DNA of 64,000 nt from an uncultured Lachnospiraceae bacterium (GCA_934899185.1 CAKXYI010000001.1:124001-188000), one strand, 5' to 3'; shown: positions 1 through 9,622, numbered from the stretch's first letter. Notes: generated from the sequence alone by a model not told the origin. Numbers and translations are program-made.

Positions 1-732
1 ACCAATGCATTCGCTTGTTCCATCTATGTATTCCACAAAAATATCGGATAGGAAAGCCTGTCTTTCTGCCATCAGAAGCGACCTGCTCTTATTGGTATCC
101 TGTATATAGGTAGACCGTCCCACTGCCCATCCAGCGGCGACGATCGCCCGCAACTCATAAGTGCCCGGCTGGATATTCTCCAGTGGGTAAATACCATATT
201 GTAAATGGTGATCATAATCCGTAAAGCCCGGTGCAAAATATTCCTGATTGATACGTTTTCCATCCCAATACAGGTCATAGATGCCCAATGCCGTTGCCAT
301 GACCTTCAATGATCTCACTGGCTTTTGCAAACAAATCTGCTTGCGAAACTCCATGGGACGTGGTGATAGCGGCGATGCATTAACAATCGACAAATCGGTG
401 ATCCACTTTCCCTTCCAAGACAAATGCATGCGACCTGTTTCAAAGGTCGCATGTGCTTCTGCCTGTTTTCCATCTGTCATTTCCACTTGCACACAGATTG
501 TATATGTCTGCATCGGTAAAAGTTTCTCGCCACCATAGGTAACATAGGAAATCTCATTTACTTCTGTCTGCCATCCATTTAAGGAAATATATGCTTTTTC
601 TATACTGACGTTTTGTTCATCACTTTCCAAACAAAATCCAATCACAGGCTCTTGTTTATCCGTATAATAAATGGTGTCTTTTCTTTCAAACAAAGAATGA
701 TAGTCGATCGTAATATCACTAACTTTAATCAT
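1..732 (-). CDS. Alpha-L-rhamnosidase (GH78-type), N-terminal part only
   Basis: The frame is open from an ATG at 732 to the window edge, giving 244 codons with the C-terminus missing. What is visible is an N-terminal Ig-like region followed by the Bac_rhamnosid_N type domain: WKGKWI, then FRKQICL around residue 130, then ALGIYDLYWDGKRIN, APGFTDYDHHLQY and AGWAVGRS. This order (W..WI, FRK, aLGxYxLyxNG, PGwTDY, GWxxG) is characteristic of bacterial GH78 enzymes that release terminal L-rhamnose. The catalytic (alpha/alpha)6 domain lies outside the window, so the activity itself is not shown. It starts 10 bases after the permease stop and has a TAAAGGAAAAAAT-like leader, so it is the distal gene of the ABC cluster. 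No signal peptide is seen, so it should be cytoplasmic, acting on imported oligosaccharide. Confidence 0.8.
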   Translation of the reverse strand, partial: MIKVSDITIDYHSLFERKDTIYYTDKQEPVIGFCLESDEQNVSIEKAYISLNGWQTEVNEISYVTYGGEKLLPMQTYTICVQVEMTDGKQAEAHATFETGRMHLSWKGKWITDLSIVNASPLSPRPMEFRKQICLQKPVRSLKVMATALGIYDLYWDGKRINQEYFAPGFTDYDHHLQYGIYPLENIQPGTYELRAIVAAGWAVGRSTYIQDTNKSRSLLMAERQAFLSDIFVEYIDGTSECIG

Positions 733-742
733 ATTTTTTCCT

Positions 743-1657
743 TTATTCTTTCACGGCTCCCAGCAGAGATCCCTTTTGTAACTGCTTTTGCGCAAATGGC
801 ATGGCAATGAGCACCGGCAAGGTTGCAATAATGATCACGCAGTAAGATACCAGATAACGGTTCCAATCCGGTGATGTTGCTGTGGTAAGTGTCGCATTAT
901 CTGCCACGATCTGCTTGATCCATAACTGCAAAGGCCACAGATTCTTATCACTTGGAATATAAAGCATTGCATTGAACCATGCATTCCATGAAAGAATCGC
1001 TGTGTTGATCATGGTTACCGTCACAAGTCCCATAGCCTGTGGCAGCAGAATACGGAACATGATGGTAAAGTGTCCAGCGCCATCCAGTTCGGCTGCTTCG
1101 ATCGTAGATTTTGGCACCTGTTTAAATGCATTCAGGGTCAAAATAATAAACATGGCATTGGTACAATCCGGCAGGATCATAGACCATACGGTTCCGGTCA
1201 TACCCAGATTACGGATGACCATATATGTCGGTACCGTTCCTCCATTAAACATAAGGGAAATAATGATAAAGAGCATCATGATCCCGGATGCCTTTGGCTT
1301 ACGATAGATCACATATGCTGCGATCACATTTAATACCAGACCGACCAAGACATTGCCGACCACATATAAAATGGTATAAACATAACTCTTGATAATCGCC
1401 ATATCATCATAAGACAAAGTCTTTAGATATCCACCCCAGTTTGGTTTTCCATCTGCTGTCACCCATTTCCAGAGGACTCCATTATGTGCCAGAAGCAAAT
1501 TGCCATCGGACAAAGATGCCATCAAGGTATGCCACATCGGAATAATTGCCAATGCCATACAAACCACAAGAACCAATCCTATGATAATATCCGCCACTCT
1601 TTCTCCCACACTCGGGTGTACGACCATTCCTTCTTTGTATTTCGGTTTTCTAGCCAT
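743..1657 (-). CDS. Carbohydrate ABC transporter permease, LplC/YtcP type
   Basis: Inner-membrane permease of a CUT1 sugar ABC importer, 304 residues. Hydrophobic stretches begin near residue 24 and recur to give about six membrane segments. The cytoplasmic EAA loop is clear as EAAELDGAGHFTIMFRILLP, the site that contacts the ATPase. The N-terminal basic tail and the first loop PMWHTLMASLSDG are typical of the LplC/YtcP branch, which works with long LplA-like binding proteins. The ATG at 1657 has a perfect AAGGAGG a few bases upstream. It follows the LplB-like permease by 13 bases, and the two should form the heteromeric channel. No ATPase gene is present in the cluster, as is usual for this branch, which borrows a shared MsmX-type ATPase encoded elsewhere. 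Confidence 0.92.
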   Translation of the reverse strand: MARKPKYKEGMVVHPSVGERVADIIIGLVLVVCMALAIIPMWHTLMASLSDGNLLLAHNGVLWKWVTADGKPNWGGYLKTLSYDDMAIIKSYVYTILYVVGNVLVGLVLNVIAAYVIYRKPKASGIMMLFIIISLMFNGGTVPTYMVIRNLGMTGTVWSMILPDCTNAMFIILTLNAFKQVPKSTIEAAELDGAGHFTIMFRILLPQAMGLVTVTMINTAILSWNAWFNAMLYIPSDKNLWPLQLWIKQIVADNATLTTATSPDWNRYLVSYCVIIIATLPVLIAMPFAQKQLQKGSLLGAVKE

Positions 1658-1670
1658 CTTTCATTCCTCC

Positions 1671-2618
1671 TTAGAACAGCGACATTTTCGTTGCTTTCTC
1701 AGACATTTTGTTACCAAAGATCAGTAACAGAGTTCCGATAATAGACTGCAACAAACCGGATGCTGTTGATAAACTAAAGTCATTTCCTGCTGAAAATGCC
1801 ATTCGATAGGTGTATGTACTCAGACAGTCTGAAAATTCATAAGTTGTCGGCATATACAAAAGCAGTACCTTATCAAATCCTGTCATGAATACCAACCCGA
1901 TCTGCATGGTAAACATCATAACAACCAGCGGCACAACACTTGGGATTGTGATATTCCATAAACGCTGCCATCTGCTTGCTCCGTCAATGCAGGCCGCTTC
2001 GTAGAGATTCTGATCAATGCCATTGATGGCAGCTATGTAAACAATGGCTCCATATCCTGCTCCCTGCCAAATGCCCAGAAAACAGTTGATGAACCAGAAT
2101 ACCGGTGAATTGACTGCCAGCCAGTTCTGGTTAGGGAGTCCAAACATAGTCAGGAACATGGTAATGGCTCCACCTTCTTTTAAAAACTCCTTTGCCAAAG
2201 TACACACAACGACCGGTGCAACAAAATATGGCATATAAGTAGTTGTCTGTACCACACGGGATGTTCTTTTATTTCTGACCTGACTGATCAGAAGTCCCAA
2301 AATAACAGGAATGATAAATCCCAGTGTCAGATTCAAAAGTGCCATATAGACCGTATTGCGAAAAGCATAGCCAAACTGCGCCCCCGCAAACAGTTCCTTA
2401 AATTTATCCAGTCCCACCCAAGGACTTCCAAATAAGCCTTTCGCGACCTTATAATCCTGAAATGCCATCAGAATCCCCACCATGGGAATATATTTGAAGA
2501 TCAAAAGAAACGTAAATGGGATCAAAAAAATCAGATAAAGTGCTCCGTTTTTCTTCAGATCATACCTCCATGTGTTCTTCGGGTTATAAGACGCCGGTTT
2601 TGATTTTATTTTTGCCAT
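1671..2618 (-). CDS. Carbohydrate ABC transporter permease, LplB/YteP type
   Basis: Second permease of the same CUT1 importer, 315 residues. After a basic N-terminus (residues 1-28) the first membrane helix reads LYLIFLIPFTFLLIF, then the family-typical KYIPMVGILMAFQDYK loop. The EAA motif is EAACIDGASRWQRLWNITIP, around residue 210. This combination marks the LplB/YteP group that pairs with LplC. The start at 2618 has GGAGGAAGG in front of it. An 82-base gap separates it from the upstream phosphorylase gene and contains a perfect palindrome, so a local promoter is possible although the gene is co-oriented with the whole cluster. Confidence 0.92.
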   Translation of the reverse strand: MAKIKSKPASYNPKNTWRYDLKKNGALYLIFLIPFTFLLIFKYIPMVGILMAFQDYKVAKGLFGSPWVGLDKFKELFAGAQFGYAFRNTVYMALLNLTLGFIIPVILGLLISQVRNKRTSRVVQTTTYMPYFVAPVVVCTLAKEFLKEGGAITMFLTMFGLPNQNWLAVNSPVFWFINCFLGIWQGAGYGAIVYIAAINGIDQNLYEAACIDGASRWQRLWNITIPSVVPLVVMMFTMQIGLVFMTGFDKVLLLYMPTTYEFSDCLSTYTYRMAFSAGNDFSLSTASGLLQSIIGTLLLIFGNKMSEKATKMSLF

Positions 2619-2685
2619 AGAACCTTCCTCCTTATTTCTACCTGTAATTTATCATAGGTAGCATTCTATGTATTATGTTTTTCTT

Positions 2686-2699
2686 TTTACAATTGTAAA
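2686..2699. promoter_or_regulatory. 14-bp perfect palindrome before the permease genes
   Basis: TTTACAATTGTAAA is a perfect palindrome placed 3 bases beyond the GH94 stop and 68 bases before the LplB start. Read on the minus strand it begins with a possible -35 (TTTACA), with a TAATAC-like -10 about 18 bases on, and a T-run follows on the other side. It may be an operator over an internal promoter or a weak processing hairpin. The sequence does not decide between these. Confidence 0.4.
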
Positions 2700-2701
2700 T
2701 A

Positions 2702-5014
2702 TCATTTTTCATCAATATGAACAAGAACTTGATGTAACTGTCCATCTTGCACATCCGGCAAAATATTTCCGGCTATCTGTCGTCCGTCCATTGTGATATG
2801 GATATTTCCCGTTGCCAAATGTTTCGGATTGCAAATATGAATCTCGTAATCAGCATTCCGAAAATGACGTTTCAGGCTGGCATTTTCCCAATCCGGCGGA
2901 AAACATGGCGCGATCCGTAATCCTTCATAGGTTCTCTGCACACCCATGATACCCTCATAAATGCTGCGCAATGCCCATGCTGATGTGCCCGTTGTCCACG
3001 ACCAGTAGGACTTGCCGTAATACCCCGGATGCGTAGCATAGCAGTTTGTAAACACATACGGCTCTGCCCCGGAATTGCCGGATGGGTTTTGCTCGCTATC
3101 CGGCATGATCTTTTTCAAAGTGCTGATCGCCTTATTGGCGCGTCCCAATTTACAATCCATAAAGATCTTAAAACTGGTCGCATGGCAATATACGCCTCCA
3201 TTTTCAAACAGTCCCGGAAGCATACCGGACATGCGTCCTACATTAGGTGAATATGTTTCATAGGCTGGCATATTGAGTGGAAATCCAAAATCTCCTTCCA
3301 TACCATCCACAGATGCCACTACATCTGCCATGCGCTCCGGAGGTACAATATCTGCCAGCACAGCCCATGACTGTGCATTTAGATAGATCTTGCTTCCCTG
3401 ACTATCCTTAGAACCAATATTTTCTACCTGACTAAGTGCCCGCATATACCATTTGCCATCCCACGCATAGGTATTGATTGCCTGTGCCAATCTGTCGTAT
3501 TCCTGACGCAAAAAGACGGCGTATTCCTCATTTCCAATATAATGCATCAATGCTTCCATCTCCTGTAACGCCATACAGAACTGTTCTGACAGCATCACAC
3601 TTTCCGCCTCAGGATCGGTCGTGATATTTAAGGCATCGTTCCAGTCTGCAAAATAGATTTTGACCAGACCATGTTTTCCCTTATCACGGATCAGGCAGGA
3701 CACTGCTGCACGCAGATGCTCCATGACCGTAGCCTGACCGCCATCCTGCCAAGAGATCTCTTCCTCCAAAAGAGAAAGATCTCCAGTTTCCTTGAGTAAT
3801 TCGCACACAGCCCATATGATCCAAAACGGTTGATCCGAATAGCGGGTATCATCATAAGGATACCATGTCAAGACAGCATGACCATCCTGAAACTGGTGGC
3901 GCAGACATTCTAAGATCTCCTCTTTTGCCTTTTCCTGCCGATAATTCAAAAGTCCTACTGCGATCTGTAAATTATCGCGAACACCTTTTTTACCTACAAT
4001 ACAACAGTCCACCTGCTTTTTGATCCACTGCTTCATGATATGGTTTACTTTCTCATCCGGAGTCTGTAAATCCAGAGAAGCATATTTATCCGTATTGTAT
4101 GCGATCGCTTCTTTCAGCCCCTCTTCTATCTCCCGGGATCTGCTATATTTTTCATGAATGCCAATAGCCTCATCCATAGATTCACTGACTCCCATGATCA
4201 TGAAAATCTCTTTTTCCTCTCCCGGAGCAAGTATTATCTTATGTTGTAAGACAGCCCCCAGAACAAATAGAGCCGCCTCTGAATTACTGCAATCCAGTCC
4301 CTTCACAACAATGTCCGGGCGCTGAAAGAGTGCATATGCCGACGCATCTAACTTGGTGATCGTTCCTACACCCCCGCAAAACTTTGCCAGATCTCCGTCA
4401 TAAGCATAGACCGGTTCCGACGAAGCAAGAAATGCATTATACCGCTTATGAGGCGCAAAAGGATGATCTGAGGAACAATAGATACCGTTTAAAGCCTCAT
4501 CAAAATGTGTTTCCATACATCGATAATTTTCATAATATCTCGGATAAGAAAAACCTTCCAGTTCAAAACTGGTCGCCTCAAAGACGCTCAATTTTCTGGT
4601 GTGCCGGCTCTCATTTTTGATCCTGATACGCCAGACTTCATGGTAAGCATCTTTCGGCACATATATACACCAGGAAGATGCGATCTGCTCCACCCGAGAA
4701 GATAGTTCTGTATAGCCCAGATGATGAATACACTTGAAATTTTCCACCTCTTCATTGAGCGGTGCCGCCCCAACATTCCAACTCTGCATGGTCTCGTCAT
4801 CACGAATATAAACATAGCGGGCATCGTTATTGTTGAGCATGCACATATCTGCTTTTTCGTTCAGATAATAACTTCTTCCATGTCCATTTTGAGAAATCTG
4901 AGCACAGTAGCCTTTCTCACTCCAAAGATAGTTAAACCAATAGCGTGGCAGTTTGGGCTGAAAGATCACGCAGGCTTTCTCATCATCCGAAAATTCGTAT
5001 AATTTTTCTTCCAT
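2702..5014 (-). CDS. GH94 disaccharide phosphorylase (cellobiose/chitobiose phosphorylase family)
   Basis: Cytoplasmic inverting phosphorylase of about 770 residues that splits a beta-linked disaccharide with phosphate, giving a sugar 1-phosphate. The N-terminal beta-sandwich shows the GH94 pattern YWFNYLWSEKGYCAQISQNGHG and a run of ARYVYIRD. The (alpha/alpha)6 domain has VRDNLQ, the LTWYPYDDTRYSDQPFWI block, and YFADWNDALN near residue 457, which carries the catalytic Asp of the family. HATSFK and YYGKSYWSWTTGTSAW near the end match the phosphate-site region. The specificity (glucose, N-acetylglucosamine, mannose or other) cannot be read from the sequence. I chose the ATG at 5014 because AGAGGT lies 8 bases upstream; an in-frame ATG at 5041 would overlap the preceding gene and lacks a good site. 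It lies 14 bases after the GH-A gene, so they are cotranscribed. Confidence 0.85.
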   Translation of the reverse strand: MEEKLYEFSDDEKACVIFQPKLPRYWFNYLWSEKGYCAQISQNGHGRSYYLNEKADMCMLNNNDARYVYIRDDETMQSWNVGAAPLNEEVENFKCIHHLGYTELSSRVEQIASSWCIYVPKDAYHEVWRIRIKNESRHTRKLSVFEATSFELEGFSYPRYYENYRCMETHFDEALNGIYCSSDHPFAPHKRYNAFLASSEPVYAYDGDLAKFCGGVGTITKLDASAYALFQRPDIVVKGLDCSNSEAALFVLGAVLQHKIILAPGEEKEIFMIMGVSESMDEAIGIHEKYSRSREIEEGLKEAIAYNTDKYASLDLQTPDEKVNHIMKQWIKKQVDCCIVGKKGVRDNLQIAVGLLNYRQEKAKEEILECLRHQFQDGHAVLTWYPYDDTRYSDQPFWIIWAVCELLKETGDLSLLEEEISWQDGGQATVMEHLRAAVSCLIRDKGKHGLVKIYFADWNDALNITTDPEAESVMLSEQFCMALQEMEALMHYIGNEEYAVFLRQEYDRLAQAINTYAWDGKWYMRALSQVENIGSKDSQGSKIYLNAQSWAVLADIVPPERMADVVASVDGMEGDFGFPLNMPAYETYSPNVGRMSGMLPGLFENGGVYCHATSFKIFMDCKLGRANKAISTLKKIMPDSEQNPSGNSGAEPYVFTNCYATHPGYYGKSYWSWTTGTSAWALRSIYEGIMGVQRTYEGLRIAPCFPPDWENASLKRHFRNADYEIHICNPKHLATGNIHITMDGRQIAGNILPDVQDGQLHQVLVHIDEK

Positions 5015-5028
5015 ATGCTTACCTCTTT

Positions 5029-7476
5029 CTAATCCATCCACAGATGATAAAATACACTTGCAACATTTCCCGGCAAGTCAAAAACCACCTGACCATTCTC
5101 TGCTGTCTTCTCCACGGAAGAGATTACATTGCCCTCGGTATCTAAAAACTCTAGGACTGCCTTATTCTGTGCCTTTACGATCATGCTGCCCTCTAAAGTC
5201 TCCGCATATAACTTTCCGTTCATTGTAATACAGGTCATCTTGATGCCCGGTGCATACTCCGGTCCATCGGAGATCACATTATCATCATTGCCACAGCGTC
5301 CAAAGGCAGAGATCACAAACTCATTGGCATCTGCCAACTTCATTTTATCCGTTTCCTCTGGATATAACGGCATAAGGGAAAGTGAGATGCGGTCATTGCC
5401 TGTCTTGACCCAAATACGATCATCTAGCACTACGTTTTCCTCCGGTGCTCCACTAAAATATGCGACATATGGGGTATGAACCTCAAATCTTGCGTGATCC
5501 GGATCAAAACAGATTTCCCCGGTTGCTGAGATCAATTTCCCATCCACCAGACCGGTGTCCTCCGGGATCAGTTCCCAGCACTTCATTGCCTGATCCAATT
5601 TCTCGGCAAATCCTGTATAATCTCCCATACCTGCCATTTGACGGATATCATCGATCACAAGATTTTTTTCATCCAGATAAATCTTAGATTCCTCTACCAT
5701 GTGCCCTTTCCTAGCCTTAGGAAGCCGCTGGTCATCCGGGAAACGGCGAAAAGCATCCCTGTCTTTTGACCAGGCAAACTGCACTGTGTGCTTTGCCTCG
5801 GACAGATCTGCCGTATTAAAGTAGCCCGCATTGATCGCAAGATCCGCATTTCCCTTATATTTATGTCCGTTTTCCACAACTGCTGCACGCAGACCGGTAA
5901 TATATGGTGCGATCAGATTGACCATGGCATACCATTGCGGCAGAGTCTCCAAATCCTCCATGGTAAATACCTGTTCCACTTTGACATTGCTTTTGGCTAC
6001 CAATCCCTTCAAAAACATATTTGCCATAAAGCCCCATTGACACATAACTGCCGGGTCATTATAACAGTCAAAAACATCATGGATCTCATCATCGGGCTGG
6101 TTGTCTTTATCCGATGTATGATGATTGTAGAGGATCAGACCATCCCAATCATTGAGGCAGGCGTAGGCGATCATCTGCACAAAAGAAGTTGACCGGAATG
6201 GGTGCAATCCATAATCATTCCATTCCGTGATCATAAATGGCTTGCCTTCTACACAGGAAATAGAGCCCAGGGATAAGAGAGTCGTTGCCATCTGTCCAAT
6301 ATATTTTTGTACGGTAAGCGGGTTGACCGAAACATTTTCTGTTGGATTGGCAACCATAAATGTCTTTCCGTAAACCGGCAGAATCGGATGATTAAAATAG
6401 GTGTTATTCTCCATAAAATCACCATCGATATGACCATAAACATCCGCTGCACCCGCAATCAGATTGCTGGCTGCGATCGGTACCTTGACTCCCAGAGAGA
6501 TCAGATAATTTTTGTACTCGCGATAAAAACGCCGGTTAGACCACAATCCAAACTCCATATAATCTGCGTAGCGTGCCGGGCTTACTTCCCCTGCCCAGTC
6601 ATCCCACGCATTGTTGGTCGGCTGATAAAAGGAGCCTCGTACCATCTTAACGGTATTCTGTGTCGGATCTTCATCCTCACCCAGGGCACACACTCCCTCA
6701 CTGGTCCATGCTCTTGCCAGTTTTTCCCGGTTGTCATACTTCATGAGTAAGAAATGATTGAAACGTCTCTGCACCTCTTCCATATAAGGCAATAACTGCG
6801 GATTCTGGTCTACTTCGTCAATACCTTTGATCGCCGAATCTTCATTATTCATCTGCACGACGGCTACAGCCGGATCATCCTTATAAGCAAGTCCTGTATA
6901 TGGATTTACATGGCAAAGAAACTTCTTTGCATAGTCTCTTTGCAGATCGATCAGTCGCTGGTTAAACATAGGAAAACACTTGATGCAAGAGACCATATCT
7001 CCCGGATATTCCAGCCCATCGCCAGCTAGAAATTGGCGGGCAATCAGAAGATCAAAATGCAGATAAATGCCTTTTTCCTTTAATTTAGCTGCCAGATAAT
7101 CAAAACGATCCAGACCTTCCGGGTTAAACTCTATGCTGGACCCCTCACTATATTTTAGAAGAGGTGCCTCTTTACAACTGCTCCAGGTGCACTCTTCCTG
7201 ACCGATTGGTGCATCGGCTGCATGCATACGGATGATATTTACCCCCATACTTGCAAAATGATCTGCCAATTTGTCTGCCAGTTCATGACTCGGTGTATTG
7301 GATCTTGTCGCAATATTAAAACCTAAAAACCGTGCTCTCGTCCCGTCTTCAAAATAGAAGTGTCCATCTTTCACCTGTAAAAATCCATGTTTTCCCGCAG
7401 GGGCATCCAGTAAATATGAAAAATCCAAGACTCCCTTGTTGACTTGTGTCTTAGAAAGTTTGATATGCTGCTTCAT
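5029..7476 (-). CDS. Clan GH-A glycoside hydrolase, subfamily not recognised (GH5-like)
   Basis: An 815-residue protein without signal peptide, so probably intracellular. The N-terminal third has the layout of clan GH-A (beta/alpha)8 barrels: RARFLGFNIATRSNTP, then ASMGVNIIRMHAAD, then LKEKGIYLHFDLLI. VVQMNNEDS near residue 215 holds the Asn-Glu pair expected for the acid/base, and FMITEWNDYG near residue 415 is the likely nucleophile region. The last 300 residues are beta-rich and probably form accessory sandwich domains. It is known of the clan that it covers beta-glucosidases, galactosidases, mannosidases and endo-glucanases; I cannot assign a family number. It sits between the binding-protein gene and the GH94 gene and probably prepares or degrades the same imported oligosaccharide. 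ATG at 7476 follows AAAAAGGAGAAAA. Confidence 0.75.
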   Translation of the reverse strand: MKQHIKLSKTQVNKGVLDFSYLLDAPAGKHGFLQVKDGHFYFEDGTRARFLGFNIATRSNTPSHELADKLADHFASMGVNIIRMHAADAPIGQEECTWSSCKEAPLLKYSEGSSIEFNPEGLDRFDYLAAKLKEKGIYLHFDLLIARQFLAGDGLEYPGDMVSCIKCFPMFNQRLIDLQRDYAKKFLCHVNPYTGLAYKDDPAVAVVQMNNEDSAIKGIDEVDQNPQLLPYMEEVQRRFNHFLLMKYDNREKLARAWTSEGVCALGEDEDPTQNTVKMVRGSFYQPTNNAWDDWAGEVSPARYADYMEFGLWSNRRFYREYKNYLISLGVKVPIAASNLIAGAADVYGHIDGDFMENNTYFNHPILPVYGKTFMVANPTENVSVNPLTVQKYIGQMATTLLSLGSISCVEGKPFMITEWNDYGLHPFRSTSFVQMIAYACLNDWDGLILYNHHTSDKDNQPDDEIHDVFDCYNDPAVMCQWGFMANMFLKGLVAKSNVKVEQVFTMEDLETLPQWYAMVNLIAPYITGLRAAVVENGHKYKGNADLAINAGYFNTADLSEAKHTVQFAWSKDRDAFRRFPDDQRLPKARKGHMVEESKIYLDEKNLVIDDIRQMAGMGDYTGFAEKLDQAMKCWELIPEDTGLVDGKLISATGEICFDPDHARFEVHTPYVAYFSGAPEENVVLDDRIWVKTGNDRISLSLMPLYPEETDKMKLADANEFVISAFGRCGNDDNVISDGPEYAPGIKMTCITMNGKLYAETLEGSMIVKAQNKAVLEFLDTEGNVISSVEKTAENGQVVFDLPGNVASVFYHLWMD

Positions 7477-7508
7477 GTTTTTCTCCTTTTTCCTGAAATT
7501 TTGCTATA

Positions 7509-7538
7509 AAAAGACCGCCATACAGGTATGACGGTCTT
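7509..7538 (-). terminator. Intrinsic terminator/attenuator behind the binding-protein gene
   Basis: Read on the minus strand the sequence forms AAAGACCG-t-CATAC / GTATG-g-CGGTCTTT with a short loop and is followed by TTTTTA. It lies 25 bases after the solute-binding protein stop and 33 bases before the next gene, inside an otherwise continuous cluster. Such a hairpin normally gives partial termination, so that the lipoprotein is made in excess over enzymes and permeases. That role is inferred. Confidence 0.85.
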
Positions 7539-7562
7539 TGATACCCTATAAGGCATTATCTT

Positions 7563-9467
7563 TTATTTTGCTTTGTCAATCTGTTTCTGCAAAAGTTCGC
7601 AAACACTGGATGGATCATTTGCTTCCATACCTGCTACATAATCCTCCCAGGTCATCTTCCCCTGAATAACTTGTGGCAGATTCTGGCTCATGTAGTCTGT
7701 TACCTTAGTCTGCGTTGCGCTCCATGTCTGTGAGTCCTTCGCACTCAAAAGCGATGTATAATCCGATGCACTACCGGTATCTTCATACTTGGTCCATAAT
7801 TCATAAGCATGCTTTAACACTGCGGATTCACCCCGCTCTATGGTGTAATCATCTGAATTGCCATTTAACTGCAATCCCACACATAGTCTGGTTGCTGTTA
7901 CTGCGCCACCTACTGCATCCTCGAGTGGGATGAGTTGGGTATAAACCGGCTTTCCATCATCCCCGGTTGACACTTCATAACTTCCCTTGTATCCATATTC
8001 TTCATATAAGTTTGGATCCAACTTAGTTTCACTGATCTGTTCTTCTGTCAATCCAAGGTTTGTAACCAAAGCACCTTCCATTGTGTAAGTCCAATCAAAG
8101 AAGGTAAAGAGTGTTGCTAAGTCCTTATCCTCACACTTATTGGTAACACCAAGTGCTGCTGCTTTTCTACTGTCATGATACATGCAATCCGGATCTTTAA
8201 ACTTCTGGTCATCACTGCCATAAGTATCATTGATCGGAAGCGGTGCAGCCATTGCATAGGCATCTTCCTTATCAGACTCATCCATGCAAGTATCACGGAT
8301 CACAGAACCAAGTGCTGTACCTGTATAAGCAGACCAAAGACCTACCTTACCCTGACTAACACCTGTGGTATTGATCATATAGAAGATATCTGTTCTGGTA
8401 TAGAACTGCTTATCCAACCACCCCTGATCATACCAATTCTCCATACACTCTGTATAAGTCTTAAAGTTGTCAGACGTTCCGTCATACTCTACCGTTCCGT
8501 CATTGATGTAATAGTAGCCATTACCACCACCAAAAGAGGAAACCAGATCGCCTAAGGTACTATTTCCCATATAAGAAATAGAAATGTCATAAGCATCATC
8601 CCAACCTCTTTCTGCGATTGCCTTGTCAAATGCTTCAAACATCCACTCCCAGTCGCTGATGGTCAGAGGATCTGATGTACCACTTGGGAAGATAACATTA
8701 TCTTCATAGGTATTGTCCGGATCATCTCCATCGCTTGCGCTAAAGGAAGTCACTTCATTTTTCTTCCATCCGGTCAGGTTATTCTGTTTCTTTGCCTCAG
8801 AAAGAGGTGTTACTTCCGGATGACCATTTTTCTTTACTGTATCGCTATCCCAATCCCATACATATTCGGTCGGTGTAGCATACTTTACGATCCAGTCACG
8901 ACGATACATATAGCCCTGCCAAGGATTTCTAACGGAATCGCCCAACATACAGATCTGATAATAATGTGTCTTGCCTTCATCATCTGTTGATGTGCAAAGC
9001 ATCTTGCGTTCCGGGTTCTGCTCCAGATATGCAACATAATTTGGCATATATTTTTCTACATATTCTGTGATATCCATAAGGATCCCGTCATCTGCCAAGG
9101 CTTCTGCACTTTCCGATGATACGGTAAGATCCAAAAGATCCGGATAATCACCTGTAGAAATCAGTGTATTAAAATTATCTCTCTCGGATCCGGCAACCGG
9201 TACCTGGAAATCAAAATCCAGGCTCTCGCCATCCCCTATGCCGCCTTTTTCGGTATCCCAGGTCTGTGCCTCTATATACTGTACTGCTGCGGCATCATTG
9301 TAGTCTGTATAGTACTTTCCTGCACCATCTGTTTGAAAGATCCACATTGAGAAATGATCCGGATCATCATTTTTTGCACTTGACTTTCCACATCCAGTGA
9401 AGACGCCTGCGACCATCGTTGCGGCAAGTGCCACAGACAGCATCCTCTTCCATATTATTCTTTTCAT
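7563..9467 (-). CDS. Sugar-binding lipoprotein of the ABC importer, LplA type
   Basis: Extracellular solute-binding protein anchored by lipid, 634 residues. The signal peptide is MKRIIWKRMLSVALAATMVA with the lipobox VFTGC giving a lipidated Cys at about residue 26, followed by a short Ser/Lys/Asp linker. The length of over 550 residues and the Asp/Tyr-rich body are typical of LplA/YtcQ proteins that serve LplB/LplC permeases and bind oligosaccharides. AGGAGG stands 6 bases before the ATG at 9467. It is the first gene of the minus-strand cluster and faces an AraC regulator across a 196-base gap, so it is the probable target of that regulator. The ligand is unknown; neighbouring enzymes suggest a rhamnose-containing beta-linked oligosaccharide. 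Confidence 0.93.
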   Translation of the reverse strand: MKRIIWKRMLSVALAATMVAGVFTGCGKSSAKNDDPDHFSMWIFQTDGAGKYYTDYNDAAAVQYIEAQTWDTEKGGIGDGESLDFDFQVPVAGSERDNFNTLISTGDYPDLLDLTVSSESAEALADDGILMDITEYVEKYMPNYVAYLEQNPERKMLCTSTDDEGKTHYYQICMLGDSVRNPWQGYMYRRDWIVKYATPTEYVWDWDSDTVKKNGHPEVTPLSEAKKQNNLTGWKKNEVTSFSASDGDDPDNTYEDNVIFPSGTSDPLTISDWEWMFEAFDKAIAERGWDDAYDISISYMGNSTLGDLVSSFGGGNGYYYINDGTVEYDGTSDNFKTYTECMENWYDQGWLDKQFYTRTDIFYMINTTGVSQGKVGLWSAYTGTALGSVIRDTCMDESDKEDAYAMAAPLPINDTYGSDDQKFKDPDCMYHDSRKAAALGVTNKCEDKDLATLFTFFDWTYTMEGALVTNLGLTEEQISETKLDPNLYEEYGYKGSYEVSTGDDGKPVYTQLIPLEDAVGGAVTATRLCVGLQLNGNSDDYTIERGESAVLKHAYELWTKYEDTGSASDYTSLLSAKDSQTWSATQTKVTDYMSQNLPQVIQGKMTWEDYVAGMEANDPSSVCELLQKQIDKAK

Positions 9468-9517
9468 AAAAACCTCCTAGTCTTTGATAGATCATTTACT
9501 TGCGCGCTCATAATCTC

Positions 9518-9535
9518 TTCTTGATGTTGCAAGAA
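9518..9535. promoter_or_regulatory. Interrupted palindrome between the ABC cluster and its AraC regulator
   Basis: TTCTTG-ATGTTG-CAAGAA is a perfect 6+6 inverted repeat with a 6-base centre, 51 bases upstream of the binding-protein start. A TATGAT -10-like element lies just beyond it on the minus strand without a good -35, which would fit a promoter that needs an activator. It could also be an mRNA hairpin. Its placement is the only support for a regulatory role. Confidence 0.4.
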
Positions 9536-9593
9536 TATCATATATTCCCGAACGGTTATTGCGTTTTTCATTACATTATTACGATTTTAAATA

Positions 9594-9622
9594 TTGATTT
9601 TTTTCAATTACCTCTATATACT
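9594..9622 (+). promoter_or_regulatory. Sigma-A promoter of the AraC gene
   Basis: TTGATT (9594-9599), a spacer of exactly 17 bases and TATACT (9617-9622) precede the AraC gene. Transcription would begin near 9629, which supports the ATG at 9664 as start. Confidence 0.65.
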
